Source of the DNA: Verrucomicrobiota bacterium
GTDB taxonomy: Bacteria; Verrucomicrobiota; Verrucomicrobiia; JAWXBN01
DNA: 52,944 nucleotides
Reading direction: 5' to 3'
Assembly (NCBI GenBank): GCA_034440155.1
Contig: JAWXBN010000085.1
Location: 1 to 52,944 of the forward strand
The position numbers and the translations under genes are program-made. Within the stretch, counting starts at the first letter, position 1; the number at the start of each line of letters is the position of its first letter. Shown here one piece after another: positions 9,742 through 18,853 of this stretch. A model generated the notes under the pieces. It had not been told where the DNA came from, searched no databases, and saw nothing but the letters and a program-made list of their open reading frames with translations.

Positions 9742-9858
9742 GCGAAACGTGAAACGCTTGTTTTTCTGAATTTCGAAGATGAGCGACTCTCGGGAGTGGA
9801 TGCTTCCGCCCTTTCCTATTTGCTGGAGGAATACTACCGCCAGTTTCCCCTAGTTTGA
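9742..9858 (+). pseudogene. Fragment of an AAA_14/DUF4143-type ATPase gene
   Basis: On the plus strand, 38 codons read KRETLVFLNFEDERL followed by LEEYYRQFP and then a stop. Asn-Phe-Glu-Asp-x-Arg-Leu followed by Leu-Glu-x-Tyr-Tyr is the segment between Walker A and Walker B in AAA_14-type ATPases that carry a DUF4143 domain. Neither Walker motif is present. Upstream the frame runs straight into the broken pump gene on the opposite strand, with the join between about 9736 and 9750. This is a remnant cut at both ends. The family call rests on a short match and is moderately secure. Confidence 0.55.
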
Positions 9859-10167
9859 TACATTGTTAATGATTGTCCGAATTCTTAATGGAGAACTAGG
9901 AGATAACTTTCAAAGGAATTACCTTAATTTAACTTTAGAATATCATTTATATATAATGATTTATCACGGTAATTAGATTGTTTAACGTAAGATTAAATTC
10001 GCAGATTATAGTGCAATATCTTCTGTTCAAGCTCTTTAGTTATTTTTATGATGATCTTTCAGTTTAAGTGTCGGATTGCGGGAATATTTTAAAATTAATC
10101 TTTTAGGATAGGTCTGTAGATGTCCTAGGGGTAGTAGTAAATTAAAGGGGTATTACAAATAATAAAA
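9859..10167. other. AT-rich non-coding region upstream of cas3
   Basis: About 309 bases with no credible reading frame, clearly richer in A+T than the flanking chromosome. It contains the promoter-like element at 9929-9957. I see no terminator, RNA gene or repeat unit beyond the dyad that overlaps that promoter. Confidence 0.7.
9929..9957 (+). promoter_or_regulatory. Candidate cas operon promoter with overlapping dyad
   Basis: TTAACT (9929-9934) and a perfect TATAAT (9952-9957) are spaced by 17 bases, about 210 bases before the cas3 ATG. The dyad ATCATT-N7-AATGAT at 9942-9960 overlaps the -10 box and could be an operator. This is a sigma-70-type promoter by consensus only; the region is AT-rich, so chance matches are possible. 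It would give a 5' leader of about 200 nt. Confidence 0.45.
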
Positions 10168-12363
10168 ATGAATTTATACTCACACAGCCTTCCAAATACT
10201 TCTCCCGATTACTGGGAAAAGCTGGAGATTCATCTGGATGAAGTAGCATCCTTGGCGGTACAATTTGCGGAAAAGATAGGATCATCTAGTTGGCTTCATA
10301 ATGCTGGCTGGTTACATGATTTAGGGAAGGTGGCTCCAGAGTTTCAGAACTATTTACTCCGAGAAAACGGGTTCGATCCCTCGGAGACCGATGATAGTGT
10401 GGGCGGAAGGATTAACCACTCAAGTGCAGGAGCAGCATTTGCAGAGGAAAAGTTTAATTCTGGTCAACGGCTTTATGGAAGGATTCTTTCCTATATCATT
10501 GCAGGGCATCATGCCGGTTTACCGGATTGGCATCCATCTGATTCAGCAAATGCAGCACTTTTAGTCAGGCTGTCTAATGAGGGGAAAAAGAATATTGATG
10601 CGGTTCGTCACTTGATAGGATTTGTTGACAAGGAGCTAAAACCTGTCAATTCGCTTCCTTGTCATATCACCCGTAAAAATCTGCATTTTTGGATTCGCAT
10701 GATGTTTTCATGTTTGGTTGATGCAGATTTTTTACGAACAGAAGCATTCATGTCGCCAGAACGTTCAGCAGAAAGGCGTAGTTCCGTGGGGCTTAATGAA
10801 CTTAAAGATAAGTTTGATGGTTTCATGAGACAAAAAACGAAGTATGCTCCACAAACAAAAGTTAATCAAATCCGCAAAACAGTATTAGATTCTTGTCGTG
10901 CCGCAGGTTCACAAAAAGCGGGGCTGTTTTCCCTGACTGTGCCGACAGGAGGGGGGAAGACACTTTCGTCGATGGCATTTGCCTTGGAACACGCGACAGT
11001 CCACCAGAACAACAGGATCATATACGTTATTCCCTACACAAGTATTATTGAACAGACAGCTGCTATCCTAGGAGAAATATTCGGATCCGAGAATGTAATT
11101 GAACATCACAGTAATATTAATTCAGATAAGGAAACCCAGCAGAGTAAACTAGCATCAGAGAACTGGGATGCCCCAATTATTGTAACGACGAATGTCCAAT
11201 TCTTCGAGTCTCTTTATGCCGCCAGGCCAAGCCGTTGTAGGAAACTACATAATTTACAAAATAGTATTGTGATACTTGACGAGGCTCAATTACTTCCTCC
11301 TGACTTACTTGGCCCCTGTGTGGATGCCTTGAATGAATTGACCGAAAACTATCAAGCCACAGTACTTTTTGCTACGGCGACACAACCAGCATTACCGGGA
11401 ATAAGTCATGTCCGTGAGATTATTCAGGACTCCGTTAGTATTTATGAGGAGTTGAAGAGAACGGAGATTGTTTTTCCTCAAGATATGAACACGTGCAGTT
11501 CTTGGGATCAAATTGCTGGGGAACTGAGAAAAAAAATCCAAGTGCTCTGTATTGTTAATACAAGGAAGGATTGTAGGACACTCCATGGACTCATGCCCAA
11601 GGGAACCGTACATCTTTCTACGTTGATGTGTGGTGAACATCGTTCGTTCACGATTCGGAAAATTAAGGAAAATCTCAAGACTGGTCAATCCATTCGTGTC
11701 ATCAGCACTCAATTAGTTGAGGCGGGTGTGGACATTGATTTTCCGGTAGTTTACCGGGCTCTGGCAGGATTGGATTCCATTGCGCAGGCTGCTGGGCGTT
11801 GTAATCGCGAAGGCAAACTCAATGATCAAGGGTCGCTAGGGCATGTTCATGTCTTTATCCCTCCTAAAAGCTCACCCCCCGGATTACTTCTTAAGGGGGA
11901 AAATGTGACACGGGAACTCTACTCCATGGGTAATATTGATGCACTTGCCCCTGATTCATACGAACGTTATTTTAAGTTATATTATTCGTCACTCAATGAC
12001 ACTGGGCAGGGTATCCTTAAAGATCTAATCCCCGATAACGATGAACTTGCCATCCCTTTCAGAAGTATAGCGACGAAGTTCCGTTTAATAGATGATAGTG
12101 CTCAACGTACTGTGCTCGTCCCCTACGGTAATGGCAAAGAGTTGATCCATGAACTTAAGATTACTGGTCCATATCATCAACTTCTCAGAAAATTACAACG
12201 CTTTACGATCAATCTTCCCGTCAAGTTGTTTGACAGATTCAAAGCGGCAGGCAGGATTTCTGAAGTTAATGAAGGTTTTTTTATTTGGGAAGGATGGTAT
12301 GATGAGGTTACAGGAGCTGATATTTACGAGGAGGGACCTAGTGATGAAGATTGTATTGTTTAA
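10168..12363 (+). CDS. cas3: CRISPR-associated helicase/nuclease Cas3 (type I-C)
   Basis: A 731-residue Cas3, the effector recruited by Cascade to nick, unwind and degrade invading DNA. The N-terminal HD nuclease has His22, the His50-Asp51 pair in WLHDLGK, His84 and the His114-His115 pair in AGHHAGLPDW. The helicase part has Walker A TGGGKT (260-265), motif II DEAQ (371-374, in place of DEAH/DECH), motif III ATATQP, motif V STQLVEAGVDIDFP and motif VI QAAGRCNREG (540-549). Both activities look intact. It is the first gene of the cas operon; the cas5c start lies 21 bases downstream. The long AT-rich leader before it holds the only promoter-like element I can see for the locus. Confidence 0.96.
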   Translation: MNLYSHSLPNTSPDYWEKLEIHLDEVASLAVQFAEKIGSSSWLHNAGWLHDLGKVAPEFQNYLLRENGFDPSETDDSVGGRINHSSAGAAFAEEKFNSGQRLYGRILSYIIAGHHAGLPDWHPSDSANAALLVRLSNEGKKNIDAVRHLIGFVDKELKPVNSLPCHITRKNLHFWIRMMFSCLVDADFLRTEAFMSPERSAERRSSVGLNELKDKFDGFMRQKTKYAPQTKVNQIRKTVLDSCRAAGSQKAGLFSLTVPTGGGKTLSSMAFALEHATVHQNNRIIYVIPYTSIIEQTAAILGEIFGSENVIEHHSNINSDKETQQSKLASENWDAPIIVTTNVQFFESLYAARPSRCRKLHNLQNSIVILDEAQLLPPDLLGPCVDALNELTENYQATVLFATATQPALPGISHVREIIQDSVSIYEELKRTEIVFPQDMNTCSSWDQIAGELRKKIQVLCIVNTRKDCRTLHGLMPKGTVHLSTLMCGEHRSFTIRKIKENLKTGQSIRVISTQLVEAGVDIDFPVVYRALAGLDSIAQAAGRCNREGKLNDQGSLGHVHVFIPPKSSPPGLLLKGENVTRELYSMGNIDALAPDSYERYFKLYYSSLNDTGQGILKDLIPDNDELAIPFRSIATKFRLIDDSAQRTVLVPYGNGKELIHELKITGPYHQLLRKLQRFTINLPVKLFDRFKAAGRISEVNEGFFIWEGWYDEVTGADIYEEGPSDEDCIV

Positions 12364-12384
12364 CTCAATAACCACGGAGGAATC

Positions 12385-13080
12385 ATGAAAGGTTTTTGTC
12401 TGGAAGTATGGGGCGACTACGCCTGTTTTACCCGTCCGGAGATGAAGGTGGAACGGGTGAGTTATGATGTAATTACCCCTTCATCTGCTAGGGCTATTTT
12501 TGAAGCGATTCTGTGGAAACCTGCCATTCGCTGGAGGATACAACGCATTGATGTATTGGCTCCCATACGATGGATTTCAGTGCGTCGTAATGAGGTTGGT
12601 AGCGTGATGTCAACTCGTTCAAAAGTAGGTATCTTTATTGAAGAAGACCGTCAGCAAAGAGCTGGACTGTTCCTTCGTGATGTCAAATACCGGTTGTTTG
12701 CTGAATTTGAATTTATCCCTCCAGATAAGAGGGGAAAAGGATTAAATCCCGTTCCCGAATTTCTTCAAGGAGACATCGAAGAGAATAAGATTATTCGCCA
12801 AGATGAAACCCCGGACAAGTATGCATCCATGTTTGAGCGGCGGGCGAGGAAAGGCCAGTGTTTCAATCAGCCCTATCTCGGATGCCGTGAGTTCTCAGCT
12901 TCCTTCCGTTTGGTTGAACCGGGTAGGGAAGCATCTCAGCCTATTTCTGAAACACGCGATTTAGGGTGGATGCTTTATGATTTGGATTATTCTGATCCGA
13001 TTGACCCCAAGCCCCGTTTTTTTCGGGCAGAACTCAAGAACGGTGTGATCGATCTCGATCATGTGGAGGTTAGATCGTGA
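12385..13080 (+). CDS. cas5c: Type I-C Cascade subunit and crRNA endonuclease Cas5c
   Basis: A 231-residue RAMP-fold protein. In type I-C systems, which lack Cas6, Cas5c cuts the pre-crRNA within the repeats and stays on the 5' handle. Recognisable family segments are LEVWGDYACFTRPEMKVERVSYD and TPSSARAIFEAILWKPAIRW near the N-terminus, RQQRAGLFLRDV in the middle, and MFERRARKGQCFNQPYLGCR later. A strong GGAGG lies seven bases before the ATG. Its TGA overlaps the GTG start of the next gene (GTGA at 13077-13080), so translation is probably coupled. The stretch before MFERRA reads DKY, whereas a catalytic His is described there in some homologues; I could not check whether this matters. Confidence 0.94.
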   Translation: MKGFCLEVWGDYACFTRPEMKVERVSYDVITPSSARAIFEAILWKPAIRWRIQRIDVLAPIRWISVRRNEVGSVMSTRSKVGIFIEEDRQQRAGLFLRDVKYRLFAEFEFIPPDKRGKGLNPVPEFLQGDIEENKIIRQDETPDKYASMFERRARKGQCFNQPYLGCREFSASFRLVEPGREASQPISETRDLGWMLYDLDYSDPIDPKPRFFRAELKNGVIDLDHVEVRS

Positions 13081-14267
13081 GCGAACTGCACACATCCTAT
13101 CCGGCACTGCTTGATCAAATTGCACATGTACATCAACAGGCCCAGGTCGGTGCGGCGGGTGCGGTTAACTCTCATCTCATTATCCGCAACTGGCTGATTG
13201 GTGCTTATCTAGTTGAATATGAGCAGAAGGGGGAAGACCGGGCGCGATATGGAGTTCAATTGCTTCAGCATGTTGCTCAGGATTTAAAAATCAGATCTGT
13301 AAATGGGTGTAGTCGCCAAATGTTGGAACGGATGCGGTTGTTCTATGTTGCGTATCCTCAAGTCTCAAAAACGATATCCTCACCGTCGGTGAGCATTTTT
13401 AATAACCCGCTTGTATACAAAGGGTTGCAAATTAGCTGTCCACCGGTGAGCAAAACCGGTTCCCCATCCGATAGGCACCCCTCACCCCTACCACCTGAGA
13501 TGGTTCTTAAATTATCTTGGACGCATCTTGTCGAGCTTCTTGGAGTCGATGATTCATGGGAGAGGGCATTCTACGAGAACGAATGCCTCAAAGGAAATTG
13601 GTCGAAACGCCAACTTCAACGCCAGATTGGATCACTTCTTTACGAGCGGACGGGGCTTTCCTCGGGCAAACAGTCCTTGATTGAACATGCCAGAAATCAG
13701 GCTGCACAAGCCCCTACTCAAGTAGCCGATCTGATCCGAGATCCCTATGTTTTGGAATTCACCGGTCTTTCGGAAAGATCCCACTATCTTGAAAAGGATC
13801 TGGAGAAAGCCCTCCTCGAACATCTTCAAACTTTTCTCTTGGAACTAGGCACGGGTTTCTGTTTTGAGGCCCGCCAGAAACGGATCACTGTGGGTAACAG
13901 TCATGACTATCTGGATATGGTATTTTACCACAGGATTCTCCGTTGCCACCTACTTATTGACCTGAAAACCAGGCCATTTGAACACGGTGATGCAGGACAG
14001 ATGAATTTCTATCTCAACTATTGGAAAGATCAGATGATGGGAGAGGGAGATGGACCTCCGGTTGGACTCTTGCTCTGTACAGCTCGTGACCAGACCAAGG
14101 TCGAATATTCTACTGGAGGGCTTGACCATCAGCTTTTTGTCTCTCGGTATCTGGTCGCCCTTCCTGATCCTCAAAAGCTTCAACAACTCATCGAAACAGA
14201 CCGTGTTGTCTGGGAACAGCATCATACCCCTGACGTCCCTATTTCTAACAACGAGGTAAAACCATGA
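13077..14267 (+). CDS. DUF1016 (YhcG-like) PD-(D/E)xK nuclease inside the cas operon
   Basis: A 396-residue protein of the DUF1016/YhcG family, not a standard Cas protein. The N-terminal DUF1016_N part (about residues 10-95) has VNSHLIIRNWLIGAYLVEYE and SRQMLERMRLFYVAYP. The C-terminal nuclease part (about 215-375) has RDPYVLEFTGLSERSHYLE, LELGTGFCFEARQKRITVG, and the catalytic core Asp280, Asp295-Leu-Lys297 and Gln308 (DYLDMVFYHRILRCHLLIDL, then GQMNFYL). It starts with GTG overlapping the cas5c stop, and its stop overlaps the cas8c ATG (ATGA at 14264-14267). It is therefore embedded in the operon, not dropped into a gap. Family members occur near restriction-modification and other defence genes, and a DNA-cutting or junction-cutting role is predicted. 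Its role here is unknown. Confidence 0.9.
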   Translation: MSELHTSYPALLDQIAHVHQQAQVGAAGAVNSHLIIRNWLIGAYLVEYEQKGEDRARYGVQLLQHVAQDLKIRSVNGCSRQMLERMRLFYVAYPQVSKTISSPSVSIFNNPLVYKGLQISCPPVSKTGSPSDRHPSPLPPEMVLKLSWTHLVELLGVDDSWERAFYENECLKGNWSKRQLQRQIGSLLYERTGLSSGKQSLIEHARNQAAQAPTQVADLIRDPYVLEFTGLSERSHYLEKDLEKALLEHLQTFLLELGTGFCFEARQKRITVGNSHDYLDMVFYHRILRCHLLIDLKTRPFEHGDAGQMNFYLNYWKDQMMGEGDGPPVGLLLCTARDQTKVEYSTGGLDHQLFVSRYLVALPDPQKLQQLIETDRVVWEQHHTPDVPISNNEVKP

Positions 14268-16027
14268 TTCTCCAAGCCCTGAAGGAATATTATGACAGGA
14301 AAGCCGCCGACCCAGACAGTGAGATCGCCCCGATAGGGTTTGAGTGGAAGGAAATTCCCTACATTGTCGTGATTGATTCGACTGGAAAATCGGTCTCGCT
14401 GGCCTGTACATACGAAGGGACGGGTAAGCAAAGAAGGGCAAAACGATTTCTGGTGGCTCAGACAGTTAAACGAACCGCGGGTGTCGCGGGAAACTTTCTT
14501 TGGGATAATCCTGAATATGCACTTGGCATTGATCTGAAAGGAAAGCCGGATCGAGTGGTTTTGCGACATAAGGCGTTTGTTGCTCGAATCAAAGAAATGG
14601 AGACCATTGGAGATGATGGCGTCACGGCTCTTCTGACGTTTTTGGACCAACCAGACAAAAAGGTGGTCATTGAGAGGTTTGATGAAGTAGCTAAACAATT
14701 AATCGAAGAAGGATCCAATGTCTCATTCAGATTAGCTGGCGAGATGGGATTGATTTCAGATAGCCCCAAAGTCCGGGCATTCATTCAAAAATCGGCCTCA
14801 GTATCTGGAACCTCTAAGGTGTGTTGCATGGTTACAGGAGATGTTGATGATTTTCAGGAAACACACCCAGCCATCAAAGGGGTATGGGGTGCGCAGACGT
14901 CCGGTGCCAATATTGTCTCTTTCAATCAATCGGCATTTCGTTCCTTCGGTAAAGAGCAGGCTGGAAACTCACCTGTGGGCAAACAAGCTGTCTTTGCCTA
15001 CACGACCGCTTTGAATGGATTGCTCCATAAGGACTCCAAACAGCGCATGCAAGTCGGAGATGCCTCGACTGTTTTTTGGGCGGAGAAAGAAACCGATTTG
15101 GAATCCCATTTTGTGGACATTTTTGGTGAAGCTGCCAAAGATAATCCTGATGCTGGCGTGAAGGCTGTTGAAGGGCTTTTCAAGGCAATCAATAATGGGG
15201 CCTATGCGGCAAGTGAATCACAGACACGCTTTTATGTTCTCGGGTTGGCACCGAATGCCGCAAGGATCTCTGTCCGGTTTTGGATTGTTGGAACGGCTGG
15301 GGAAATGGCCGGAAAAATAGCCTCCCATTTTAAAGATTTGGAAATTGACCACGGACCCAAGGATAGACCGTATTTCTCTCTTTTTAGATTGCTCGTCTCG
15401 ACAGCTTCCTCGGGTAAATCGGAAAATATTTCCCCGAACCTCAGCGGCGATGTAATGAGAGCTATTTTACAAGGGCTTCCTTATCCTGAAACCCTCCTCC
15501 ACGGGGTTACTCGAAGGATTCGAGCTGAAAGGGAAGTCACTCACATCCGTGCTGCCATCATCAAAGCCTGTATCAATCGAAAAACAAGATTTAACAATCC
15601 ACATGAACCAGAGGAGATCAAAGTGAGTCTCGATATTAAAAATACAAACATCGGTTACCGTCTAGGGCGGCTTTTTGCTACCCTTGAGAAAATCCAGCAA
15701 GAAGCCAGTCCGGGTATCAACGCCACGATCCGCGATAAATTTTATGGGGCGGCATCGGGTTCCCCTGTTACCGTTTTCGGCAATTTAATGCGATTAAAAA
15801 ACCATCACCTTGCCAAACTTGAAAACCAGGGAAGAAGAGTAAATTTGGAACGTCTCCTCGGCGAAATTATGGATGAGATCGGCGATTTCCCTGCTCATTT
15901 GCCTATTGGTGACCAAGGGCGATTTTCAATTGGTTACTACCACCAGATGCAATCGTTTTACACAAAGAAAACTGAAGAACAAAAAAAATTAAACATCAAC
16001 GAAAGAATCCATGATGAATCCGATTAA
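14264..16027 (+). CDS. cas8c: Type I-C Cascade large subunit Cas8c (Csd1)
   Basis: A 587-residue Csd1/Cas8c protein, the subunit that recognises the PAM and holds the R-loop in type I-C Cascade; in this subtype the same gene also yields a small C-terminal Cas11-like product in studied cases. Family stretches include [12 protein letters not shown] at the start, [11 protein letters not shown] near residue 80, and the mid-protein [20 protein letters not shown], followed by [20 protein letters not shown]. The C-terminus contains [17 protein letters not shown]. Length is normal for the family. Its ATG overlaps the stop of the DUF1016 gene, and its 3' end overlaps cas7c by 17 bases. I did not identify an internal Cas11 start with confidence. 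Confidence 0.94.
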   Translation: MILQALKEYYDRKAADPDSEIAPIGFEWKEIPYIVVIDSTGKSVSLACTYEGTGKQRRAKRFLVAQTVKRTAGVAGNFLWDNPEYALGIDLKGKPDRVVLRHKAFVARIKEMETIGDDGVTALLTFLDQPDKKVVIERFDEVAKQLIEEGSNVSFRLAGEMGLISDSPKVRAFIQKSASVSGTSKVCCMVTGDVDDFQETHPAIKGVWGAQTSGANIVSFNQSAFRSFGKEQAGNSPVGKQAVFAYTTALNGLLHKDSKQRMQVGDASTVFWAEKETDLESHFVDIFGEAAKDNPDAGVKAVEGLFKAINNGAYAASESQTRFYVLGLAPNAARISVRFWIVGTAGEMAGKIASHFKDLEIDHGPKDRPYFSLFRLLVSTASSGKSENISPNLSGDVMRAILQGLPYPETLLHGVTRRIRAEREVTHIRAAIIKACINRKTRFNNPHEPEEIKVSLDIKNTNIGYRLGRLFATLEKIQQEASPGINATIRDKFYGAASGSPVTVFGNLMRLKNHHLAKLENQGRRVNLERLLGEIMDEIGDFPAHLPIGDQGRFSIGYYHQMQSFYTKKTEEQKKLNINERIHDESD

Positions 16028-16871
16028 AAACCGATATGACTTTGTACTTATTTTTGACGTCCTAGACGGTAATCCCAATGGCGATCCAGATGCAGGCAAC
16101 TTACCCCGGCTCGACCCCGAAACAGGTTGTGGTCTGGTCACGGATGTCTGCCTGAAGCGAAAGATCAGGAACTATGTTCAAATCACCAAAGGACTCTCTT
16201 CACCATTCGATATATTTGTAAAAGAGAAGGCTGTGTTGAATAAACTCATAGATGAAGCCCATGAGCAAGAAAGTGTAAAATCTAAAGAAAAGGGTGAAAA
16301 AACAGAAGAGGCAAGAAAATGGATGTGTTCAAAATATTTTGACATCCGCACCTTTGGTGCAGTCTTGAGCACAGGAAAAAATGCTGGTCAAGTCCGCGGT
16401 CCAGTCCAGCTTACATTTGCACGATCAGTCGATCCGATTGTCACTTTGGAGCATTCGATCACTCGTATGGCTGTCGCGACCGAAGCGGAGGCTGAGAAAC
16501 AAGGTGGTGACAACCGGACAATGGGACGCAAAAACACCGTTCCTTATGGTGTCTATGTCGGCCATGGGTTCATCTCGGCTCATCTTGCGGCACAAACCGG
16601 ATTTACGGAAGATGATCTTAATCTTTTATGGGAAGCACTGAAAAACATGTTTGAACACGACCGCTCGGCGGCACGAGGGACAATGTCGATGCAGAAATTG
16701 GTTGTTTTTAAACATGATACAGCCCTTGGGAATGCGCCTGCGCACGAACTTTTCAAAAGGGTAAGCTTGAAAAAGAAAGATTTAGAAAAACCGGCCCGTT
16801 CCTTTGATGATTATGACTGTTCAGTAGATGAGCAGGGACTCCCATCTGGTATTACCATTGAGTCCATCTAA
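16011..16871 (+). CDS. cas7c: Type I-C Cascade backbone subunit Cas7c (Csd2)
   Basis: A 286-residue RAMP protein that forms the helical backbone along the crRNA. The N-terminal [20 protein letters not shown] followed by [11 protein letters not shown] is the Csd2 signature. [21 protein letters not shown] and [14 protein letters not shown], followed by [20 protein letters not shown], are also characteristic. Length is normal. The start lies inside the end of cas8c; ATGATG allows initiation at 16011 or 16014. The 12-base gap to the GTG of cas4 keeps it within one transcription unit. Confidence 0.95.
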   Translation: MMNPIKNRYDFVLIFDVLDGNPNGDPDAGNLPRLDPETGCGLVTDVCLKRKIRNYVQITKGLSSPFDIFVKEKAVLNKLIDEAHEQESVKSKEKGEKTEEARKWMCSKYFDIRTFGAVLSTGKNAGQVRGPVQLTFARSVDPIVTLEHSITRMAVATEAEAEKQGGDNRTMGRKNTVPYGVYVGHGFISAHLAAQTGFTEDDLNLLWEALKNMFEHDRSAARGTMSMQKLVVFKHDTALGNAPAHELFKRVSLKKKDLEKPARSFDDYDCSVDEQGLPSGITIESI

Positions 16872-16883
16872 ATAGGATTAGAA

Positions 16884-17534
16884 GTGCTTAAAGTCATGGA
16901 ACAAGAACAATCTATTCCCCTTTCGGCACTCCAGCATCATCTTTTTTGTCCGAGGCAGTCTGCGTTAATCCATCTGGAGCGGCTCTGGCAGGAGAACCGT
17001 TTTACGATGGAGGGAAGGGTTTTACACGAGACAGCCCATGACCCTTCTGCTTCAGGAACGGATGGTAAAGGCGTTCGATTGGCGAGGGGATTATCCCTGT
17101 CTTCAACCCGGCTAGGGCTTTACGGTGTTGCTGATGTGGTGGAGTTCCATCCGGATGGGAGGGTGGTTCCTGTGGAATATAAGCGGGGTAAACCGAAGGA
17201 GCATGACGCAGACCGGATACAGCTCTGTGCCCAAGCATTTTGCCTCGAGGAAATGCTCTCGGTAGAAATTCCTTTGGGTTTTCTCTTTTATGGCCAGAAC
17301 CGGAGAAGGGAGGAGGTTTCTTTGGATGGCACACTCCGGGAACACACGGAGCAAATTGCAGCAGATTTGAGGGCAATGCTTAAATCCGGGGTAACTCCCA
17401 AGGCGGTACGTGAGCCGAAATGTGATAGTTGCTCTCTGATAGACCTTTGTTTGCCGGAGGCTATGAGATACCAGAGTGTCAGGGAATACAACAACCGGCT
17501 TTTTGACCATTTAAATGAGAATGATCCATCATGA
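16884..17534 (+). CDS. cas4: CRISPR adaptation exonuclease Cas4
   Basis: A 216-residue Cas4, a RecB-type nuclease with an iron-sulphur cluster that trims prespacers and checks the PAM before integration by Cas1-Cas2. Cluster cysteines are Cys22 (FCPRQ), Cys180, Cys183 and Cys189 (CDSCSLIDLC). Nuclease residues are His49, Asp84 in GVADVVEF and Glu98-Tyr-Lys100. The annotated start is GTG at 16884; an ATG four codons later (16896) is possible. Its stop overlaps the cas1 start (ATGA at 17531-17534). It carries the only exact GCAAWTTGC copy in the CRISPR-Cas region (17351-17359). Confidence 0.94.
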   Translation: MLKVMEQEQSIPLSALQHHLFCPRQSALIHLERLWQENRFTMEGRVLHETAHDPSASGTDGKGVRLARGLSLSSTRLGLYGVADVVEFHPDGRVVPVEYKRGKPKEHDADRIQLCAQAFCLEEMLSVEIPLGFLFYGQNRRREEVSLDGTLREHTEQIAADLRAMLKSGVTPKAVREPKCDSCSLIDLCLPEAMRYQSVREYNNRLFDHLNENDPS

Positions 17535-18556
17535 AAACACATCTCAATAGCCTTTATGTGACATTGGAAGGATCGTGGTTAACCAAAGATGGTCAAGCAG
17601 TGGATATACGTCATGAAAAACAATCAAAATTAAGGGTTCCTCTCCATAATCTCGAAAGCATTGTATGTTTGGGTTATGACATCGGGATGAGTCCCCAACT
17701 AATGGGTGCTTGTGCTGAAGCGGGTATAACGGTCTCATTTCTGTCTCCGAACGGGAAGTTTATGGCGTCAGTGCACGGGCCGACAAAGGGAAATGTCCTG
17801 CTGAGACGTCAGCAATATAGAAAAGCGGATGACGAAGAGGCTTGTCTATTGATTGCCAAGGAGAATATTGCCGCAAAAATTGCCAACGGTAGAACTGTCC
17901 TGCTTCGAGCAATACGCGACCATGGAGCCGATGATCTATTGGAACAAAAAAGTCTGGCTTTAGCCCGATCTGTGGATGAAGCCCGGAGAACCAACTCTCT
18001 GGATGCGTTGAGAGGAATCGAGGGGGATGCGGCTTCTTCTTATTTCCAAGCTTTTCCCCGGCTTATTCGCTCCGATGAACCGTCTTTTGTTTTTAAAGAC
18101 AGGAACCGTCGTCCACCACTGGATCCGGTTAATGCACTGCTATCCTATCTTTACACGATTTTAGCGCATGATGCTCGTTCGGCTTGCGAATCTGTAGGGT
18201 TGGATTCATCTGTAGGATTTCTCCACCGGGATCGTCCTGGGCGCCCTTCTTTGGCTTTGGATCTCATGGAGGAGTTCAGACCTGTTTTGGCAGATCGGTT
18301 AGTGCTGTCTTTGATTAATCGGCAACAAATCAAACGCACAGACTTCAAAACAAGGGAGTCGGGTGCAGTGGAAATGTCTGATGAAACACGGAAAGCTATT
18401 CTTGCTGCTTACCAAGAAAGGAAGCGGGATGAGGTTCACCACCCATTTCTCAATGAAAAGGTAACAGTGGGTCTACTTCTTCTCTTACAAGCCCGTCTAC
18501 TTGCCCGTCATATCAGGGGTGACTTGGATGCTTATCCACCTTATATCTGGAAATAA
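17531..18556 (+). CDS. cas1: CRISPR integrase Cas1 (type I-C)
   Basis: A 341-residue Cas1, the catalytic subunit of the spacer integrase. The metal-binding residues are visible: Glu164 in RGIEGDAASSYF, His232 in VGFLHRDRPGRPSLALDL, and Asp244 in the same segment. The N-terminal NSLYVTLEGSWLTKDGQAVD and the DPVNALLSYLYTIL helix are typical of the I-C clade. The start overlaps the cas4 stop. Cas2 follows after six bases. All three adaptation genes are intact, so the array can probably still grow. Confidence 0.96.
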   Translation: MKTHLNSLYVTLEGSWLTKDGQAVDIRHEKQSKLRVPLHNLESIVCLGYDIGMSPQLMGACAEAGITVSFLSPNGKFMASVHGPTKGNVLLRRQQYRKADDEEACLLIAKENIAAKIANGRTVLLRAIRDHGADDLLEQKSLALARSVDEARRTNSLDALRGIEGDAASSYFQAFPRLIRSDEPSFVFKDRNRRPPLDPVNALLSYLYTILAHDARSACESVGLDSSVGFLHRDRPGRPSLALDLMEEFRPVLADRLVLSLINRQQIKRTDFKTRESGAVEMSDETRKAILAAYQERKRDEVHHPFLNEKVTVGLLLLLQARLLARHIRGDLDAYPPYIWK

Positions 18557-18562
18557 TCATTT

Positions 18563-18853
18563 ATGTATATTTTGGTCACTTATGATGTCGCCACCTCCGA
18601 TGAGGGAGGTGCTCGCCGATTACGCCGTGTCGCTAAAATTTGCCTTGATTACGGTCAGCGTGTTCAAAATTCAGTTTTTGAATGTAAACTTGACCCCGCC
18701 AAGTTTATTGAACTTAAAAGTCGTCTGACATCCGAAATAAATGATAAAAAGGATAGCCTGCGCTTCTATCACCTCGGCAATAACTGGGAACAAAGAATCG
18801 ACCACATCGGAGCAAAACAATCCTATAATATTAATGGCCCGTTAATCCTTTAA
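18563..18853 (+). CDS. cas2: CRISPR integrase structural subunit Cas2
   Basis: A 96-residue Cas2 with the ferredoxin-like fold start MYILVTYDVATSDEGGARRL, including the conserved Asp8, and a central RVQNSVFECKL strand. It bridges two Cas1 dimers in the integration complex. Six bases separate it from cas1. It is the last cas gene; the CRISPR leader follows immediately. Confidence 0.95.
   Translation: MYILVTYDVATSDEGGARRLRRVAKICLDYGQRVQNSVFECKLDPAKFIELKSRLTSEINDKKDSLRFYHLGNNWEQRIDHIGAKQSYNINGPLIL

Noticed and set aside
13077-14267. The extra gene in the cas operon being a transposase or an anti-CRISPR
   Set aside because: There are no terminal inverted repeats or target duplications, both ends overlap cas genes by four bases, and the sequence is a DUF1016 nuclease throughout.
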